This document shows, one piece after another, positions 1 through 6,697 of a stretch of DNA of 17,491 nucleotides (position 1 is the stretch's first letter; each line of letters starts with the position of its first letter). This DNA comes from an archaeon. GTDB lineage: Archaea; Thermoproteota; Bathyarchaeia; TCS64. The stretch covers positions 1 to 17,491 of the forward strand of contig JAHLLU010000012.1 in the NCBI GenBank assembly GCA_020444005.1, read 5' to 3'. Both the position numbers and the translations under genes were made by a program. The notes beneath the pieces were generated by a model. That model was not told the origin of the DNA. It worked only from the letters and a program-made list of their open reading frames with translations, and did not search any database.

Positions 1-125
1 CGGTTGATGAAATAGAAGATATACTCCAACCTATTGGCTTTACACGGGCGGAGTTCAATCGCGTAATACATGTCTCTGAAGAATTCGGGGAAGAACACGT
101 AATCGAGTTCATCTACAAGAAATAG
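1..125 (+). CDS. C-terminal end of an unknown protein (partial)
   Basis: An open frame enters from the left edge (first full codon at base 3) and ends at TAG 123-125. About 40 residues are visible, rich in Glu and hydrophobic residues and ending in IEFIYKK. No family is recognisable from so short a tail. The stop codon overlaps the GTG of the next gene (TAGTG), which suggests the two are cotranscribed and translationally coupled. This could be any cytoplasmic protein; the call rests only on the open frame, its coding-like composition and the tight junction. Confidence 0.6.
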   Translation, partial: VDEIEDILQPIGFTRAEFNRVIHVSEEFGEEHVIEFIYKK

Positions 126-742
126 TGACAAACTTCATTTCTCATAAGACCCTATTAACAGAAATGAACCTCAAAGACCAGTACCTAATCAAAGACATCC
201 CAGAAACCATACAAACAAAACACACCACAATCCGAAGATACAGAAACGGTGACGGGGTACCCATCTACGCCTTGGCGGAACGAAATAACAACCGAGAACA
301 TCTCAAAGGAATCGCAGATGATGTTGCGGGTCTCAAATCGGAAGAAGAAGCAGAGGTGAAAGCCAGAAAACACCGGGCTGAGTGGGCGAAGCGAGAACGG
401 TTTGTAGCTGGTGTATGGGCTGGGGATGAGTATATTGGGGAGATATGGATTGAACCCGATAATTGGGATGTTCCGTGTTTCGAGATCGGCTGGTTCATTG
501 ACAAAGGTCATGAGGGAGAAGGTCTCGCCTTTGAAGCATCAGAGGCTTGCATCAGGTTCATTTTCGATGAGTTGAATGCCCATAAGGTGATAGCGAAAAC
601 CAGTGACACGAACACCAGAAGCTACCAGTTAGCCAAGCGGCTAGGATTCGTTAAGGAAGGTCACCTAAGAGATGCAGAGATCAAGGATGGGAAACACTAT
701 GGAACCCTATTATATGGGCTTCTTAGGGGAGAAAAGAAGTAA
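125..742 (+). CDS. GNAT-family N-acetyltransferase (RimJ/RimL type)
   Basis: Predicted cytoplasmic acetyltransferase of 205 residues that moves an acetyl group from acetyl-CoA to an amine, often a protein N-terminus, an aminoglycoside or a polyamine. The acetyl-CoA loop is visible at about residues 128-138 (GHEGEGLAFEA), preceded by the strand FEIGWFID. The late RimJ/RimL signature NTRSYQLAKRLGFVKEG is at 163-179, followed by the usual 'LRDAEIKDGK' stretch. Length is slightly above the usual 170-190. GTG at 125 overlaps the previous stop, but ATG at 164 (residue 14) is an equally good start because homology seems to begin later. The substrate cannot be predicted. Confidence 0.88.
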   Translation: MTNFISHKTLLTEMNLKDQYLIKDIPETIQTKHTTIRRYRNGDGVPIYALAERNNNREHLKGIADDVAGLKSEEEAEVKARKHRAEWAKRERFVAGVWAGDEYIGEIWIEPDNWDVPCFEIGWFIDKGHEGEGLAFEASEACIRFIFDELNAHKVIAKTSDTNTRSYQLAKRLGFVKEGHLRDAEIKDGKHYGTLLYGLLRGEKK

Positions 743-758
743 CCAGATAGAATCTAGT

Positions 759-1616
759 TTAGTGCAGTGTTTTCATGATGATTTTCTTTGGAGTATCTGT
801 GGGGGCTGGTTCTTTTCTTGAACGATAGATGCCGTTCATCAGATGGAATAGCTTGGAGCCTAGTTCTATTTTCTGTTCCTCAGATACCATAAAGGGCACA
901 ACGTTTCGATCACCAAAAACTAGCAGACACTTTTTCCCACAGCTAAGCAATCCAATGGTGCAGTATACCTCGTATGGGCGTTTTCTTTCTCCGCCGCTGG
1001 TGTTTTTGGTTATCTTTTCGATTCTTCGCCAGTTTAGGTTCTGGATGTTGAATATGTTTTTCCTGTATTTTTCACCTAATGAGGTGATTATGATGTCTGG
1101 TTGCAGTATATTCATCAGTTCAAGCCATAAGGCGTGACCGTTTGTTACAATCTCATCAATCACATGGGATGGATACTTGTCAAGAAACTTGGACCAACTC
1201 ACTACCGTTGATAACGGAGACAGCATCTCAGTGTGAAGAGCAGTGCTCTCCATAACCCCATAATAGCTGGCGTTTATCCCGTTCAATACAGGCTCGAAGT
1301 TATCAAACCATGGGTTACTGTTTCTCCTAAAATACGAGTCCAGAGAGCCCAGATATTCTAGGGTTTCATACTCGTTTAGGGTCTCCTTTCCATAGAATTG
1401 GTCTAGTTCTTTGAATCTTATTGAGGGATTATTGTCTGGAAACTCGTTACTTGGTGGGTTCAGTCCAGCTGTAACGATTTTCAGTACTGAGTCCTTGTAT
1501 TGGGAGTAATCCCCATGGTAGATCAATGGCATTGACGGCGTTTTTATACCATATGTTTCTTCTTCAATTGAAGCATAATGTTTCCACACACGCTCAACAT
1601 ACTCTTCAATAGACAT
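759..1616 (-). CDS. Uracil-DNA-glycosylase-like fold protein, function unknown
   Basis: A 285-residue soluble protein with no signal peptide or membrane segment. Three spaced motifs recall UDG-superfamily proteins: AGLNPPSNEF at about residues 50-59, in the place of the GxNPG-like motif; HTEMLSPLST at 128-137; and PDIIITSLGEKYR at 173-185. The catalytic Asp and the HPS motif of true uracil glycosylases are not evident, so enzymatic excision of uracil should not be assumed. ATG 1616 lies about 26 bases from the centre of a TATA box, so the mRNA is probably leaderless. It is convergent with the GNAT gene (16-base gap). The fold call is inferred from motif spacing and memory of similar unannotated proteins; moderate to low certainty. 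Confidence 0.5.
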   Translation of the reverse strand: MSIEEYVERVWKHYASIEEETYGIKTPSMPLIYHGDYSQYKDSVLKIVTAGLNPPSNEFPDNNPSIRFKELDQFYGKETLNEYETLEYLGSLDSYFRRNSNPWFDNFEPVLNGINASYYGVMESTALHTEMLSPLSTVVSWSKFLDKYPSHVIDEIVTNGHALWLELMNILQPDIIITSLGEKYRKNIFNIQNLNWRRIEKITKNTSGGERKRPYEVYCTIGLLSCGKKCLLVFGDRNVVPFMVSEEQKIELGSKLFHLMNGIYRSRKEPAPTDTPKKIIMKTLH

Positions 1617-1636
1617 GATACTCTAATCAAAAACAG

Positions 1637-1646
1637 CTTTTATATC
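1637..1646 (-). promoter_or_regulatory. TATA box of the UDG-like gene
   Basis: On the minus strand this reads GATATAAAAG. Its centre is about 26 bases before the ATG at 1616, which fits an archaeal promoter producing a leaderless transcript. Confidence 0.55.
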
Positions 1647-1765
1647 ATTTATCAAGTATTACAATTAATCTAGTCTATGTTTACGATGTATAATTTAATA
1701 AAATCCTACCACAAAACACATTCTCCATATACATATTAACTATAAAAACTAACTCCACAAGGATA

Positions 1766-1795
1766 GTATGGATGTATAGTACTGTTTTTCCATAC
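1766..1795. repeat. 7-bp inverted repeat upstream of the DUF5320 promoter
   Basis: GTATGGA at 1766-1772 and its exact complement TCCATAC at 1789-1795, separated by 16 bases. It lies in the 247-base gap between two divergent genes and about 40 bases upstream of the DUF5320 TATA box. It could be a regulator site or chance in AT-rich DNA. Confidence 0.35.
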
Positions 1796-1817
1796 ATAGT
1801 AAATTACCAATGCTATT

Positions 1818-1833
1818 TTGTGCCATTGCACAA
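1818..1833. promoter_or_regulatory. Operator-like palindrome O1
   Basis: TTGTGC-CATT-GCACAA, a perfect 6-4-6 inverted repeat placed immediately upstream of the TATA box of the DUF5320 gene. It shares the pattern TGTG-N6-CACA with two further palindromes at 1845-1864 and 1869-1888, so it is best read as one site of a three-site operator. Confidence 0.65.
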
Positions 1834-1835
1834 TA

Positions 1836-1844
1836 CTTATATAT
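1836..1844 (+). promoter_or_regulatory. TATA box of the DUF5320 gene
   Basis: CTTATATAT, a strong archaeal TATA box. A start of transcription near 1864-1868 is predicted, giving a leader of roughly 35 bases before the ATG at 1900. The box sits between palindromes O1 and O2. Confidence 0.65.
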
Positions 1845-1864
1845 TTTTGTGCGATAACACAAAA
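1845..1864. promoter_or_regulatory. Operator-like palindrome O2 over the start of transcription
   Basis: TTTTGTGCGATAACACAAAA: a perfect 7-6-7 inverted repeat that begins directly after the TATA box and ends at the predicted transcription start. A bound protein here would block TFB or polymerase, so repression is the simplest reading. Confidence 0.7.
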
Positions 1865-1868
1865 TGAG

Positions 1869-1888
1869 TTCTGTGCATAAACACAGAA
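1869..1888. promoter_or_regulatory. Operator-like palindrome O3 in the leader
   Basis: TTCTGTGCATAAACACAGAA: a perfect 7-6-7 inverted repeat in the predicted 5' leader, ending next to the SD AGGAG (1888-1892) that serves the ATG at 1900. It may be a third DNA site or, in RNA, a small hairpin just before the ribosome binding site. Confidence 0.65.
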
Positions 1889-1899
1889 GGAGAAAGAAA

Positions 1900-2220
1900 A
1901 TGGGATTTAGAGGCGGATACGGAAGAGGACTAGGATATGGACGTGGATACGGTCTTGGCTACGGTAGAGGAGTAGGCGCGGGATACGGATATTATGGTGA
2001 CCCATCAAGATGTGCAAGATTCCCATGGTTACCAAGATGGTGGTGGTCAAACCCAAGCTACTATGGGACATACCCCACAGAGACCATCACAAGGGCATCA
2101 ATACCTTACCCACCTGCGGAAGAACGCGCATATCTTGAGGCTCAGATGAAATACGTGGAAGAGGAACTTACAGCCCTCAAGAAACGTCTAGACGAAATCA
2201 AGACGAAAGAAACAGTCTAA
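1900..2220 (+). CDS. DUF5320-type small Gly/Tyr/Arg-rich protein
   Basis: About 106 residues from ATG 1900. The N-terminal third is a Gly-Tyr-Arg repeat tract (GYGRG units), the middle is aromatic and Pro-rich (RWWWSNPSYYG), and the C-terminal 40 residues form a charged helix with coiled-coil spacing (AYLEAQMKYVEEELTALKKR). This three-part plan matches DUF5320 proteins, small proteins of unknown function often found in anaerobes, in some genomes near iron-sulfur or NifX/NifB-like genes; no such neighbour is present here. An in-frame ATG at 1864 exists, but it overlaps palindrome O2 and has no SD, whereas ATG 1900 follows AGAAGGAGA with good spacing. A T6 tract follows the stop. Self-association through the coiled coil is an inference. 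Confidence 0.8.
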   Translation: MGFRGGYGRGLGYGRGYGLGYGRGVGAGYGYYGDPSRCARFPWLPRWWWSNPSYYGTYPTETITRASIPYPPAEERAYLEAQMKYVEEELTALKKRLDEIKTKETV

Positions 2221-2233
2221 ACACTCTACTCCA

Positions 2234-2241
2234 CTTTTTTG
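2234..2241 (+). terminator. Poly-T terminator after the DUF5320 gene
   Basis: A run of six T 14-20 bases after the TAA, without a strong stem, which is the usual form of archaeal termination. Confidence 0.4.
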
Positions 2242-2255
2242 TGAAAATACCATGG

Positions 2256-2972
2256 TTAAGTTGAGTCATGGTTTAGTCTATCTTTGATAATCATTTCACG
2301 GCCTTTGATGAATCTATCACTCAGTATGAAACCCCAATACAGTAAGATGGTGCCGATCAACTCAAAAACAAAGAATAGATTTGGTTCATGGAAAAAACCC
2401 AATGCACTGCCACCAATCATAGGCATCAACCCACCGAGGAAAATCCAGAGATTATAGGTTCTCCTTCTGTCCTTGATATAACTCCATAGGGCTCCACCAA
2501 TTAACACCAGTCCACCAACGATATTGATAATAATCGCGTATCTGCGAACACTCATCGGATATGCGTGAACTGCATCATGGAAAGCCTCTCCCAGGGGTCC
2601 TTGAAACGCCTCAACAAGAACTTGTTGGTCTATTGGCTCCATAAAACCAGTTACCAGTAACGCGAGGCTAAGAACAACCATTAAGCCTGTAAAGACATCA
2701 GCTATCCTCTTCCTAGCTAACAGATACACAACTCCAGCCCCCAGCATACCCACCAACGGCGCAGACAATACATAGTATACCTTGAAAGCCAATACGGAGG
2801 GACCTAACAGATCAGCGTTCATCAGGAACTCCATTAGAGCTGCTACCGCGTAGAAAAGCATGGCAAGGGTCCAAAGTAGCTGATGTATCTTTTTCCTTTC
2901 ACGGTACTGTTTCCATAGACTATAGGTGAAGGCGCCAGCAACGATTGTAGTAAACAAGGGAAGGATGTTCAT
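2256..2972 (-). CDS. Seven-helix integral membrane protein, unknown function
   Basis: 238 residues, mostly hydrophobic. Predicted helices lie at roughly residues 2-17, 34-52, 58-84, 93-110, 146-165, 174-193 and 198-217, with basic clusters (KQYRERKK, ARKRIAD, KDRRRTY) between them as expected for cytosolic loops. Nothing else is attached: the protein ends about 20 residues after the last helix. The layout recalls the seven-helix input modules of some archaeal and bacterial histidine kinases, but no kinase domain is present. The ATG has an AAGGTG SD 5-6 bases upstream. It converges with the DUF5320 gene and diverges from the alkyltransferase gene. No enzymatic or transport motif is recognised. 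Confidence 0.75.
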   Translation of the reverse strand: MNILPLFTTIVAGAFTYSLWKQYRERKKIHQLLWTLAMLFYAVAALMEFLMNADLLGPSVLAFKVYYVLSAPLVGMLGAGVVYLLARKRIADVFTGLMVVLSLALLVTGFMEPIDQQVLVEAFQGPLGEAFHDAVHAYPMSVRRYAIIINIVGGLVLIGGALWSYIKDRRRTYNLWIFLGGLMPMIGGSALGFFHEPNLFFVFELIGTILLYWGFILSDRFIKGREMIIKDRLNHDST

Positions 2973-3110
2973 TTATTACACCTTTATTCAAGGGCCTGTT
3001 AGATGTATTTTATTTTTTTGTGGAATAGGCGAAAAAATAACCCCTTTTTTAAGGAAATAGGAGAAACACATCTATCAGTTTCACTCATCCGTACTCAGTT
3101 CTAGTAGGAA

Positions 3111-3521
3111 ATGATAATAAATGGAATCACTGTTGAGAAAATGAAGATGTATAAACTAACACAAGCTGATGAGGAGAAACTAGCAAAACTAAGCACATAC
3201 CAACAAGCCATACTCAGAATACTCGCAGAAGTACCAAAAGGAAAAGTAACAACCTACGGAGACCTAGCAAAAGAACTCTCACGCAGAGACAAGAGATTCT
3301 CTCCCTACGCAAGCAGAGCAGTAGGCACCACCATGAAAAACAACCCCTGCGCACCACAAGTCCCATGCCATAGAGTCATCAAATCAGATGGAAACATAGG
3401 CAACTTTAGAGGGGGAGCCGAAGGCGCTGTCGAGGAAAAGATCAGTATGCTGCGAGATGAAGGTGTTGAGGTAGTGGACGGTAAAATTGACTTGAAGAAG
3501 TTTAGATACCTCTTCAAGTAG
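3111..3521 (+). CDS. ogt: O6-alkylguanine-DNA alkyltransferase, short single-domain form
   Basis: Repairs O6-alkylguanine by transferring the alkyl group to its own cysteine. The active-site motif PCHRV is intact with Cys86, preceded by the recognition-helix region YASRAVGTTMKNNP (66-79) and followed by GNIGNFRGG, the usual substrate-loop end. At 136 residues it is much shorter than most archaeal or bacterial enzymes (about 160-180) and consists almost only of the C-terminal DNA-binding domain. The Cys rules out the alkyltransferase-like (ATL) proteins that carry Trp there. ATG 3111 has AGG only two bases away; ATG 3141 or 3147 (residues 11 or 13) are alternatives that would shorten it further. 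Confidence 0.9.
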   Translation: MIINGITVEKMKMYKLTQADEEKLAKLSTYQQAILRILAEVPKGKVTTYGDLAKELSRRDKRFSPYASRAVGTTMKNNPCAPQVPCHRVIKSDGNIGNFRGGAEGAVEEKISMLRDEGVEVVDGKIDLKKFRYLFK

Positions 3522-3526
3522 TGTGG

Positions 3527-3730
3527 TTAATTGGTTTCTTTCTCAAAGATCAATTCAAAGTATTCTGATGTCCCGCCATCCATTATAGAGACAGTTGGAG
3601 CGAATATCTGAACCAGTCTCCAGCCCTGCTTTGCATGGTCCCTGATTATCTCATGATAGTCCATGACGGGTTTTTTGGATCTTAGTAAGGATGCTTGAAG
3701 ATTGATTCGATAGAACTTGTACTCATACAT
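3527..3730 (-). CDS. DUF4177 small protein
   Basis: 67 residues beginning MYEYKFYRIN, with a central helix and a GWRLVQIFAP strand (about 36-45), ending in FELIFEKE. This order (MYEYK start, GW-L motif, final hydrophobic strand) is the pattern of DUF4177, a short alpha/beta domain of unknown role. It converges with the alkyltransferase gene with only five bases between stops. A TATA-like ACTTTATCAT on the minus strand at 3761-3770 lies about 35 bases ahead of the ATG. No operon partner is evident. Confidence 0.75.
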   Translation of the reverse strand: MYEYKFYRINLQASLLRSKKPVMDYHEIIRDHAKQGWRLVQIFAPTVSIMDGGTSEYFELIFEKETN

Positions 3731-3872
3731 TTTTCATCAAACTAGAGTAAAGGAGAAGTGATGATAAAGTATTCCATCAATAGATGCGCCATGTTAATAC
3801 CTTTTCTGATTAAGATCGCTGGTGGACTAGCAGGAGGCGTTTAGAAAAAGTGAACCTTCGAGTTTTATTTTT

Positions 3873-4091
3873 TTAGTCTGCCAGATGGGTTGAAAGTTCG
3901 TTAAATATTTCCAGTACAAGCTCCATTTGCTGAAGGTACTGGTTGGTTGTAAGTAGCTCGTACTTGTAGACCTGTGCGACGCTACGGGTCAACTCTTCGA
4001 TCTTTTCATCAATATTGTTTGATTCTGCATCTTTTCCCATGTTTCCGTGGTGGAATATTTGTTGGGTCATCATTTTCATCAAGAATTGCAT
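3873..4091 (-). CDS. Small hypothetical protein
   Basis: 72 residues, not recognised. It has a Met-rich N-terminus (MQFLMKMMTQQ), a polar linker, and one amphipathic helix region from about residue 26 to 68 with heptad-like spacing of Leu, Val and Tyr, so it may oligomerise or bind a partner. No Cys, signal peptide or membrane segment. A TATA-like GGTTATAAGC at 4101-4110 (minus strand) is about 27 bases before ATG 4079 (residue 5), so a leaderless start there is more likely than ATG 4091. It diverges from the ICMT-like gene. Confidence 0.55.
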   Translation of the reverse strand: MQFLMKMMTQQIFHHGNMGKDAESNNIDEKIEELTRSVAQVYKYELLTTNQYLQQMELVLEIFNELSTHLAD

Positions 4092-4100
4092 CGATTTTCT

Positions 4101-4110
4101 GCTTATAACC
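4101..4110 (-). promoter_or_regulatory. TATA box of the small hypothetical gene
   Basis: GGTTATAAGC on the minus strand. The distance to the ATG at 4079 suits a leaderless mRNA. Confidence 0.4.
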
Positions 4111-4216
4111 TCGACTCAACTAGTATAATCAACAGTGACAATCATCAAAGATACTCACAAACTGTTACTATCGCGTTTTTTCATAAATCAAGATATACCA
4201 GACCTGAGACATTTAC

Positions 4217-4702
4217 ATGATGGAGCGACAGGACATAGCAAGAGCCGCCATATACACGCCCCTGATGCTATACCAGTTCTATCTATCATGGAGATTCTAT
4301 AATAGCCTAGGAATGGCGTGGATAACAAACCTAGGGTGGCTGGTTCTATGGATATCCGCGCTCTTTGGTTGGCTCCCAATATACGAGTTCAAGAAAAAAG
4401 GCGGAATACCCGAAAACCAGAGCTACATGAATACATCAAAACTCGTTACAACAGGCGTCTATAGCATCGTAAGACATCCTCAGTTTCTCGCGGGGGTTCT
4501 CATCTGTCTCGGAATGATGCTGATTTCTCAGCACTCACATAGTGTTGTTGCTGGAGTGATTGCCTCAATAGTCTATGCATCAGAAGTTGACTCCGCGGAT
4601 AGACGATTGATTGAGAAATTCGGTGAACCTTATAGAGAATATGTGGAACAGGTACCCGCGTTGAACTTTGTTACAGGCATTATCAGACGTGTCACAAATT
4701 AA
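4217..4702 (+). CDS. ICMT/PEMT-like membrane methyltransferase
   Basis: 161 residues with hydrophobic segments at about 10-27, 35-55, 90-105 and 108-122, and the methyltransferase signature near the C-terminus: GVYSIVRHPQF (80-90), a Glu at 123, then KFGEPYREYVEQVPALN (134-150). This is the S-adenosylmethionine site pattern of the isoprenylcysteine carboxyl methyltransferase / phospholipid methyltransferase group, acting at the membrane. The acceptor cannot be deduced; a lipid headgroup or an isoprenoid-type substrate are both possible. A TATA-like stretch around 4187-4197 fits a leaderless start at ATG 4217. It converges with the HAMP/55-residue operon. Confidence 0.85.
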   Translation: MMERQDIARAAIYTPLMLYQFYLSWRFYNSLGMAWITNLGWLVLWISALFGWLPIYEFKKKGGIPENQSYMNTSKLVTTGVYSIVRHPQFLAGVLICLGMMLISQHSHSVVAGVIASIVYASEVDSADRRLIEKFGEPYREYVEQVPALNFVTGIIRRVTN

Positions 4703-4765
4703 CTAGCTTCCCCGAACCAGTCGTTTTGACTAGATTACCAGTATAATTATCACATAGAAAGATTA

Positions 4766-4790
4766 ATCAAAATAAAAAAGGGGAAAGAAA
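4766..4790 (-). terminator. T-rich terminator behind the 55-residue gene
   Basis: On the minus strand the sequence after the TAG runs TTTCTTTCCCCTTTTTTATT, a pyrimidine-rich T-tract terminator of archaeal type, closing the sensor operon. Confidence 0.45.
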
Positions 4791-4796
4791 ATTGGA

Positions 4797-4964
4797 CTAC
4801 AACTGACCTATCGCAGTCTCGAATATCGCGATATTATCAGGTGAGTCCGGAAGGCTTGCTGCTTGCGTCGAGGATATTTTGGTAATCATGGCGAGTTTTA
4901 CCTTTGCACTAATGCCTCCTTTTTGTTTTGCTTTCTCAAAATATGAAAGGAGTTTTTGGGCCAT
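4797..4964 (-). CDS. 55-residue protein coupled to the HAMP sensor
   Basis: A short gene: ATG at 4964, TAG at 4797-4799, 55 residues. The SD GAGGT overlaps the last codons of the HAMP sensor and sits seven bases before the ATG; five bases separate the stop of the sensor from this start, so the two must be cotranscribed. The product begins with an amphipathic basic helix (MAQKLLSYFEKAKQKGG), continues with a second helix (AKVKLAMITKISS) and ends in an acidic tail (SLPDSPDNIAIFETAIGQL). It has no Cys, membrane segment or known motif. The strong ribosome site, coupling and terminator support a real gene. A role as partner or output of the sensor is inference from position only. Confidence 0.7.
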   Translation of the reverse strand: MAQKLLSYFEKAKQKGGISAKVKLAMITKISSTQAASLPDSPDNIAIFETAIGQL

Positions 4965-4969
4965 TTTGA

Positions 4970-5908
4970 TTACCTCACTTCTACTTCATTTACAGCGTCA
5001 AGACTAGGATGTACATCGTACTCGGCTTCATGCTCAAGATCTGTGATCATTGTTTCCATGGCTGCAACCACGCCTTTCATGGCTTCGCCTAGCTCACCGA
5101 TCTCGTCGTCGCCGCTTACATCTACGTTCAAGCCGTCAATCTCACCGATACTGAGTTTGTCGGATATTTCCTTCAGTCTCATGATCCTTGATGTGAGCGA
5201 AGTTGAGAACTTGTAACCTAGAGCCAGATTTACCGCTACAATCCCTGCAATTAGACTTATCGCGGTTCTTCTGCCAGTGTTAGCTTGATCAATTAGTGAC
5301 TCTGCCTTCGCCATACCTATAGTTGCCTGCTCAATCTTCTCAGTAATGCTTGAATCAAGACGGTCCTGCTGCTGTTCAAAGAACTCTTTCATGCCGCCTG
5401 AGTATATCGCCTTCTGAACCTGATAGTCACCATACAAGATGCTCATAGCTTCCTCGTACTTGTCTTCACGATAATCCATGTCCTTGCTGCTTGATGCTTC
5501 AAGAACCAAGGCGCGAATCTGATTATCATAGCCAGATAATGTGTCATGAGCCTCCTGAACGTTCCCAAGAATAGCATAATCCGCCTCTGTTGCAATATCC
5601 TCTGAGCTGTTGAAAGCCTCGCTTAGAAGTATTGCATGCTGTTGATATCTGACATCCCAGTACTCTTGACCACCTGATTGAATGTATCTGGCTACTGTGT
5701 GAGTTAAAACCTCATCAAGCCACTTAATCTCCCAGGCATCATTTAGGAGCACAAGTTCGACATCCTTAAAGTTCTCCAGCTCTACCGCGATTGTCTCTTC
5801 GTATGCATGGAGGTCTTCAAGCCCATTTTCGACGTCTCCAGAGAATTTGATGAAGTATCCGGATAGCACCATTGTTAAGATTAGGGATATTCCGAATACC
5901 ATCGTCAA
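4970..5908 (-). CDS. Membrane sensor with HAMP domain and no output domain
   Basis: 312 residues from TTG 5908. Order: first membrane helix (about 3-21), an external all-helical sensor domain (22-212), second membrane helix (214-232), HAMP (about 234-287), then about 25 residues and stop. The sensor domain carries WLDEVLT (63-69) and a DYQVQKAIYSGGM stretch (161-173), a pattern I recall from input domains of bacterial sensor kinases and related receptors. The HAMP part shows the expected DDEIGELGEAM motif (267-277). No methyl-accepting, kinase or cyclase domain follows. The frame is open upstream to a stop at 5930-5932, and the best SD (AAGGAGAG, 5936-5943) points to an ATA at 5926 rather than TTG 5908 or ATG 5902; see findings. 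The next gene, five bases on, encodes a 55-residue protein. Confidence 0.82.
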   Translation of the reverse strand: MTMVFGISLILTMVLSGYFIKFSGDVENGLEDLHAYEETIAVELENFKDVELVLLNDAWEIKWLDEVLTHTVARYIQSGGQEYWDVRYQQHAILLSEAFNSSEDIATEADYAILGNVQEAHDTLSGYDNQIRALVLEASSSKDMDYREDKYEEAMSILYGDYQVQKAIYSGGMKEFFEQQQDRLDSSITEKIEQATIGMAKAESLIDQANTGRRTAISLIAGIVAVNLALGYKFSTSLTSRIMRLKEISDKLSIGEIDGLNVDVSGDDEIGELGEAMKGVVAAMETMITDLEHEAEYDVHPSLDAVNEVEVR

Positions 5909-6136
5909 TTGTTCTTTAATTTTTATTTTCTAATACTCTCCTTGTTTCTATTTTCTCCAATATGGAGTCGATGTCACTAGCTCAAAACAATTAAAAGGAT
6001 TATTTATTCGTAAAACTAACTCTGAAATAGAAAAATAAATAGGAATAATTAATCCAGAAAAAGCTTCTTGTATTAAATTTAATAAACAGAAAGACTAGAT
6101 TAGTTTCTAATATTCTTTTTTAATTATGAGGCTTGG

Positions 6137-6547
6137 TTAGAGATATTCTCTGACGAGTACATCGCCAATTGAGGTTATCTGTTCTACTAGGATATCAAGA
6201 TCGGAGAAAACAGATAACTTGCTTAGTTCACAGGCTTTCAAAGTGTATTTTCCCATTACCCTGTCCTCAAGTATCATCTTGTTTTCCATTGCCCAAAGCT
6301 CATACAATATAATACGGTTTATCCCAGCAAGGTCCTGTTCATCAACACCATCGAAGACATACCTGAACCAAACAACATCAGAATCTGGTGGCGCTGTAAT
6401 CTCAAGATGGGATTCTCGTTTAACTAGCTCAGAAAGGTATTGGGCATAGGTTAAGCTTCTCAAGAAATCATTGGTTTTATTTATCTGGGAACCTAGAGCG
6501 AACAAGTCTATTTCTATGGGTCTTTTGGCTCTTGGTTTCGCTCCCAT
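6137..6547 (-). CDS. Hypothetical protein, unknown function
   Basis: 136 residues, soluble, not recognised. It starts with a basic segment (MGAKPRAKRPIEIDLFALG), then a mostly helical body with a WFRYVFDGVDEQDLAG stretch (about 60-75) and a C-terminal region containing DLDILVEQITSIGDVL. No Cys-rich motif, membrane segment or nucleotide-binding motif is seen. It lies upstream of the HAMP sensor on the same strand, but about 210 AT-rich bases separate them, so separate promoters are likely. A TATA-like CTTTATAAT on the minus strand (6557-6565) is only about 14 bases before the ATG, so the start may be further in or another promoter is used. Confidence 0.6.
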   Translation of the reverse strand: MGAKPRAKRPIEIDLFALGSQINKTNDFLRSLTYAQYLSELVKRESHLEITAPPDSDVVWFRYVFDGVDEQDLAGINRIILYELWAMENKMILEDRVMGKYTLKACELSKLSVFSDLDILVEQITSIGDVLVREYL

Positions 6548-6578
6548 GGAGAATAGTATTATAAAGAGGTGATAAAAT

Positions 6579-6680
6579 ATGGTATCTGATTTTCAGGAAC
6601 ATTATGTTTTCTTTCACAAACGCCTCAAAAACGACTTTGGCATACTTTACAAAAAACAAGTCATTTTTTTTATATTTTGA
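6579..6680 (+). CDS. Possible 33-residue ORF with a strong ribosome site
   Basis: ATG 6579 follows GAGGTGA (6566-6572) with seven bases of spacing, better than many real genes here. The 33-residue product is basic and aromatic (many Lys, Phe, His), ending in a hydrophobic run VIFFIF, and the stop lies before the promoter of the flavoprotein gene. It may be a real small peptide, a leader, or chance; codon composition is AT-driven, so confidence is low. Confidence 0.2.
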   Translation: MVSDFQEHYVFFHKRLKNDFGILYKKQVIFFIF

Positions 6681-6697
6681 CATTATTTAGAATTATT

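Noticed and set aside
6477..6683. 68-residue frame on the minus strand overlapping the 136-residue protein
   Set aside because: It overlaps the better-supported gene in another frame and its N-terminal half is AT-driven Lys/Phe/Ile sequence with no ribosome site.
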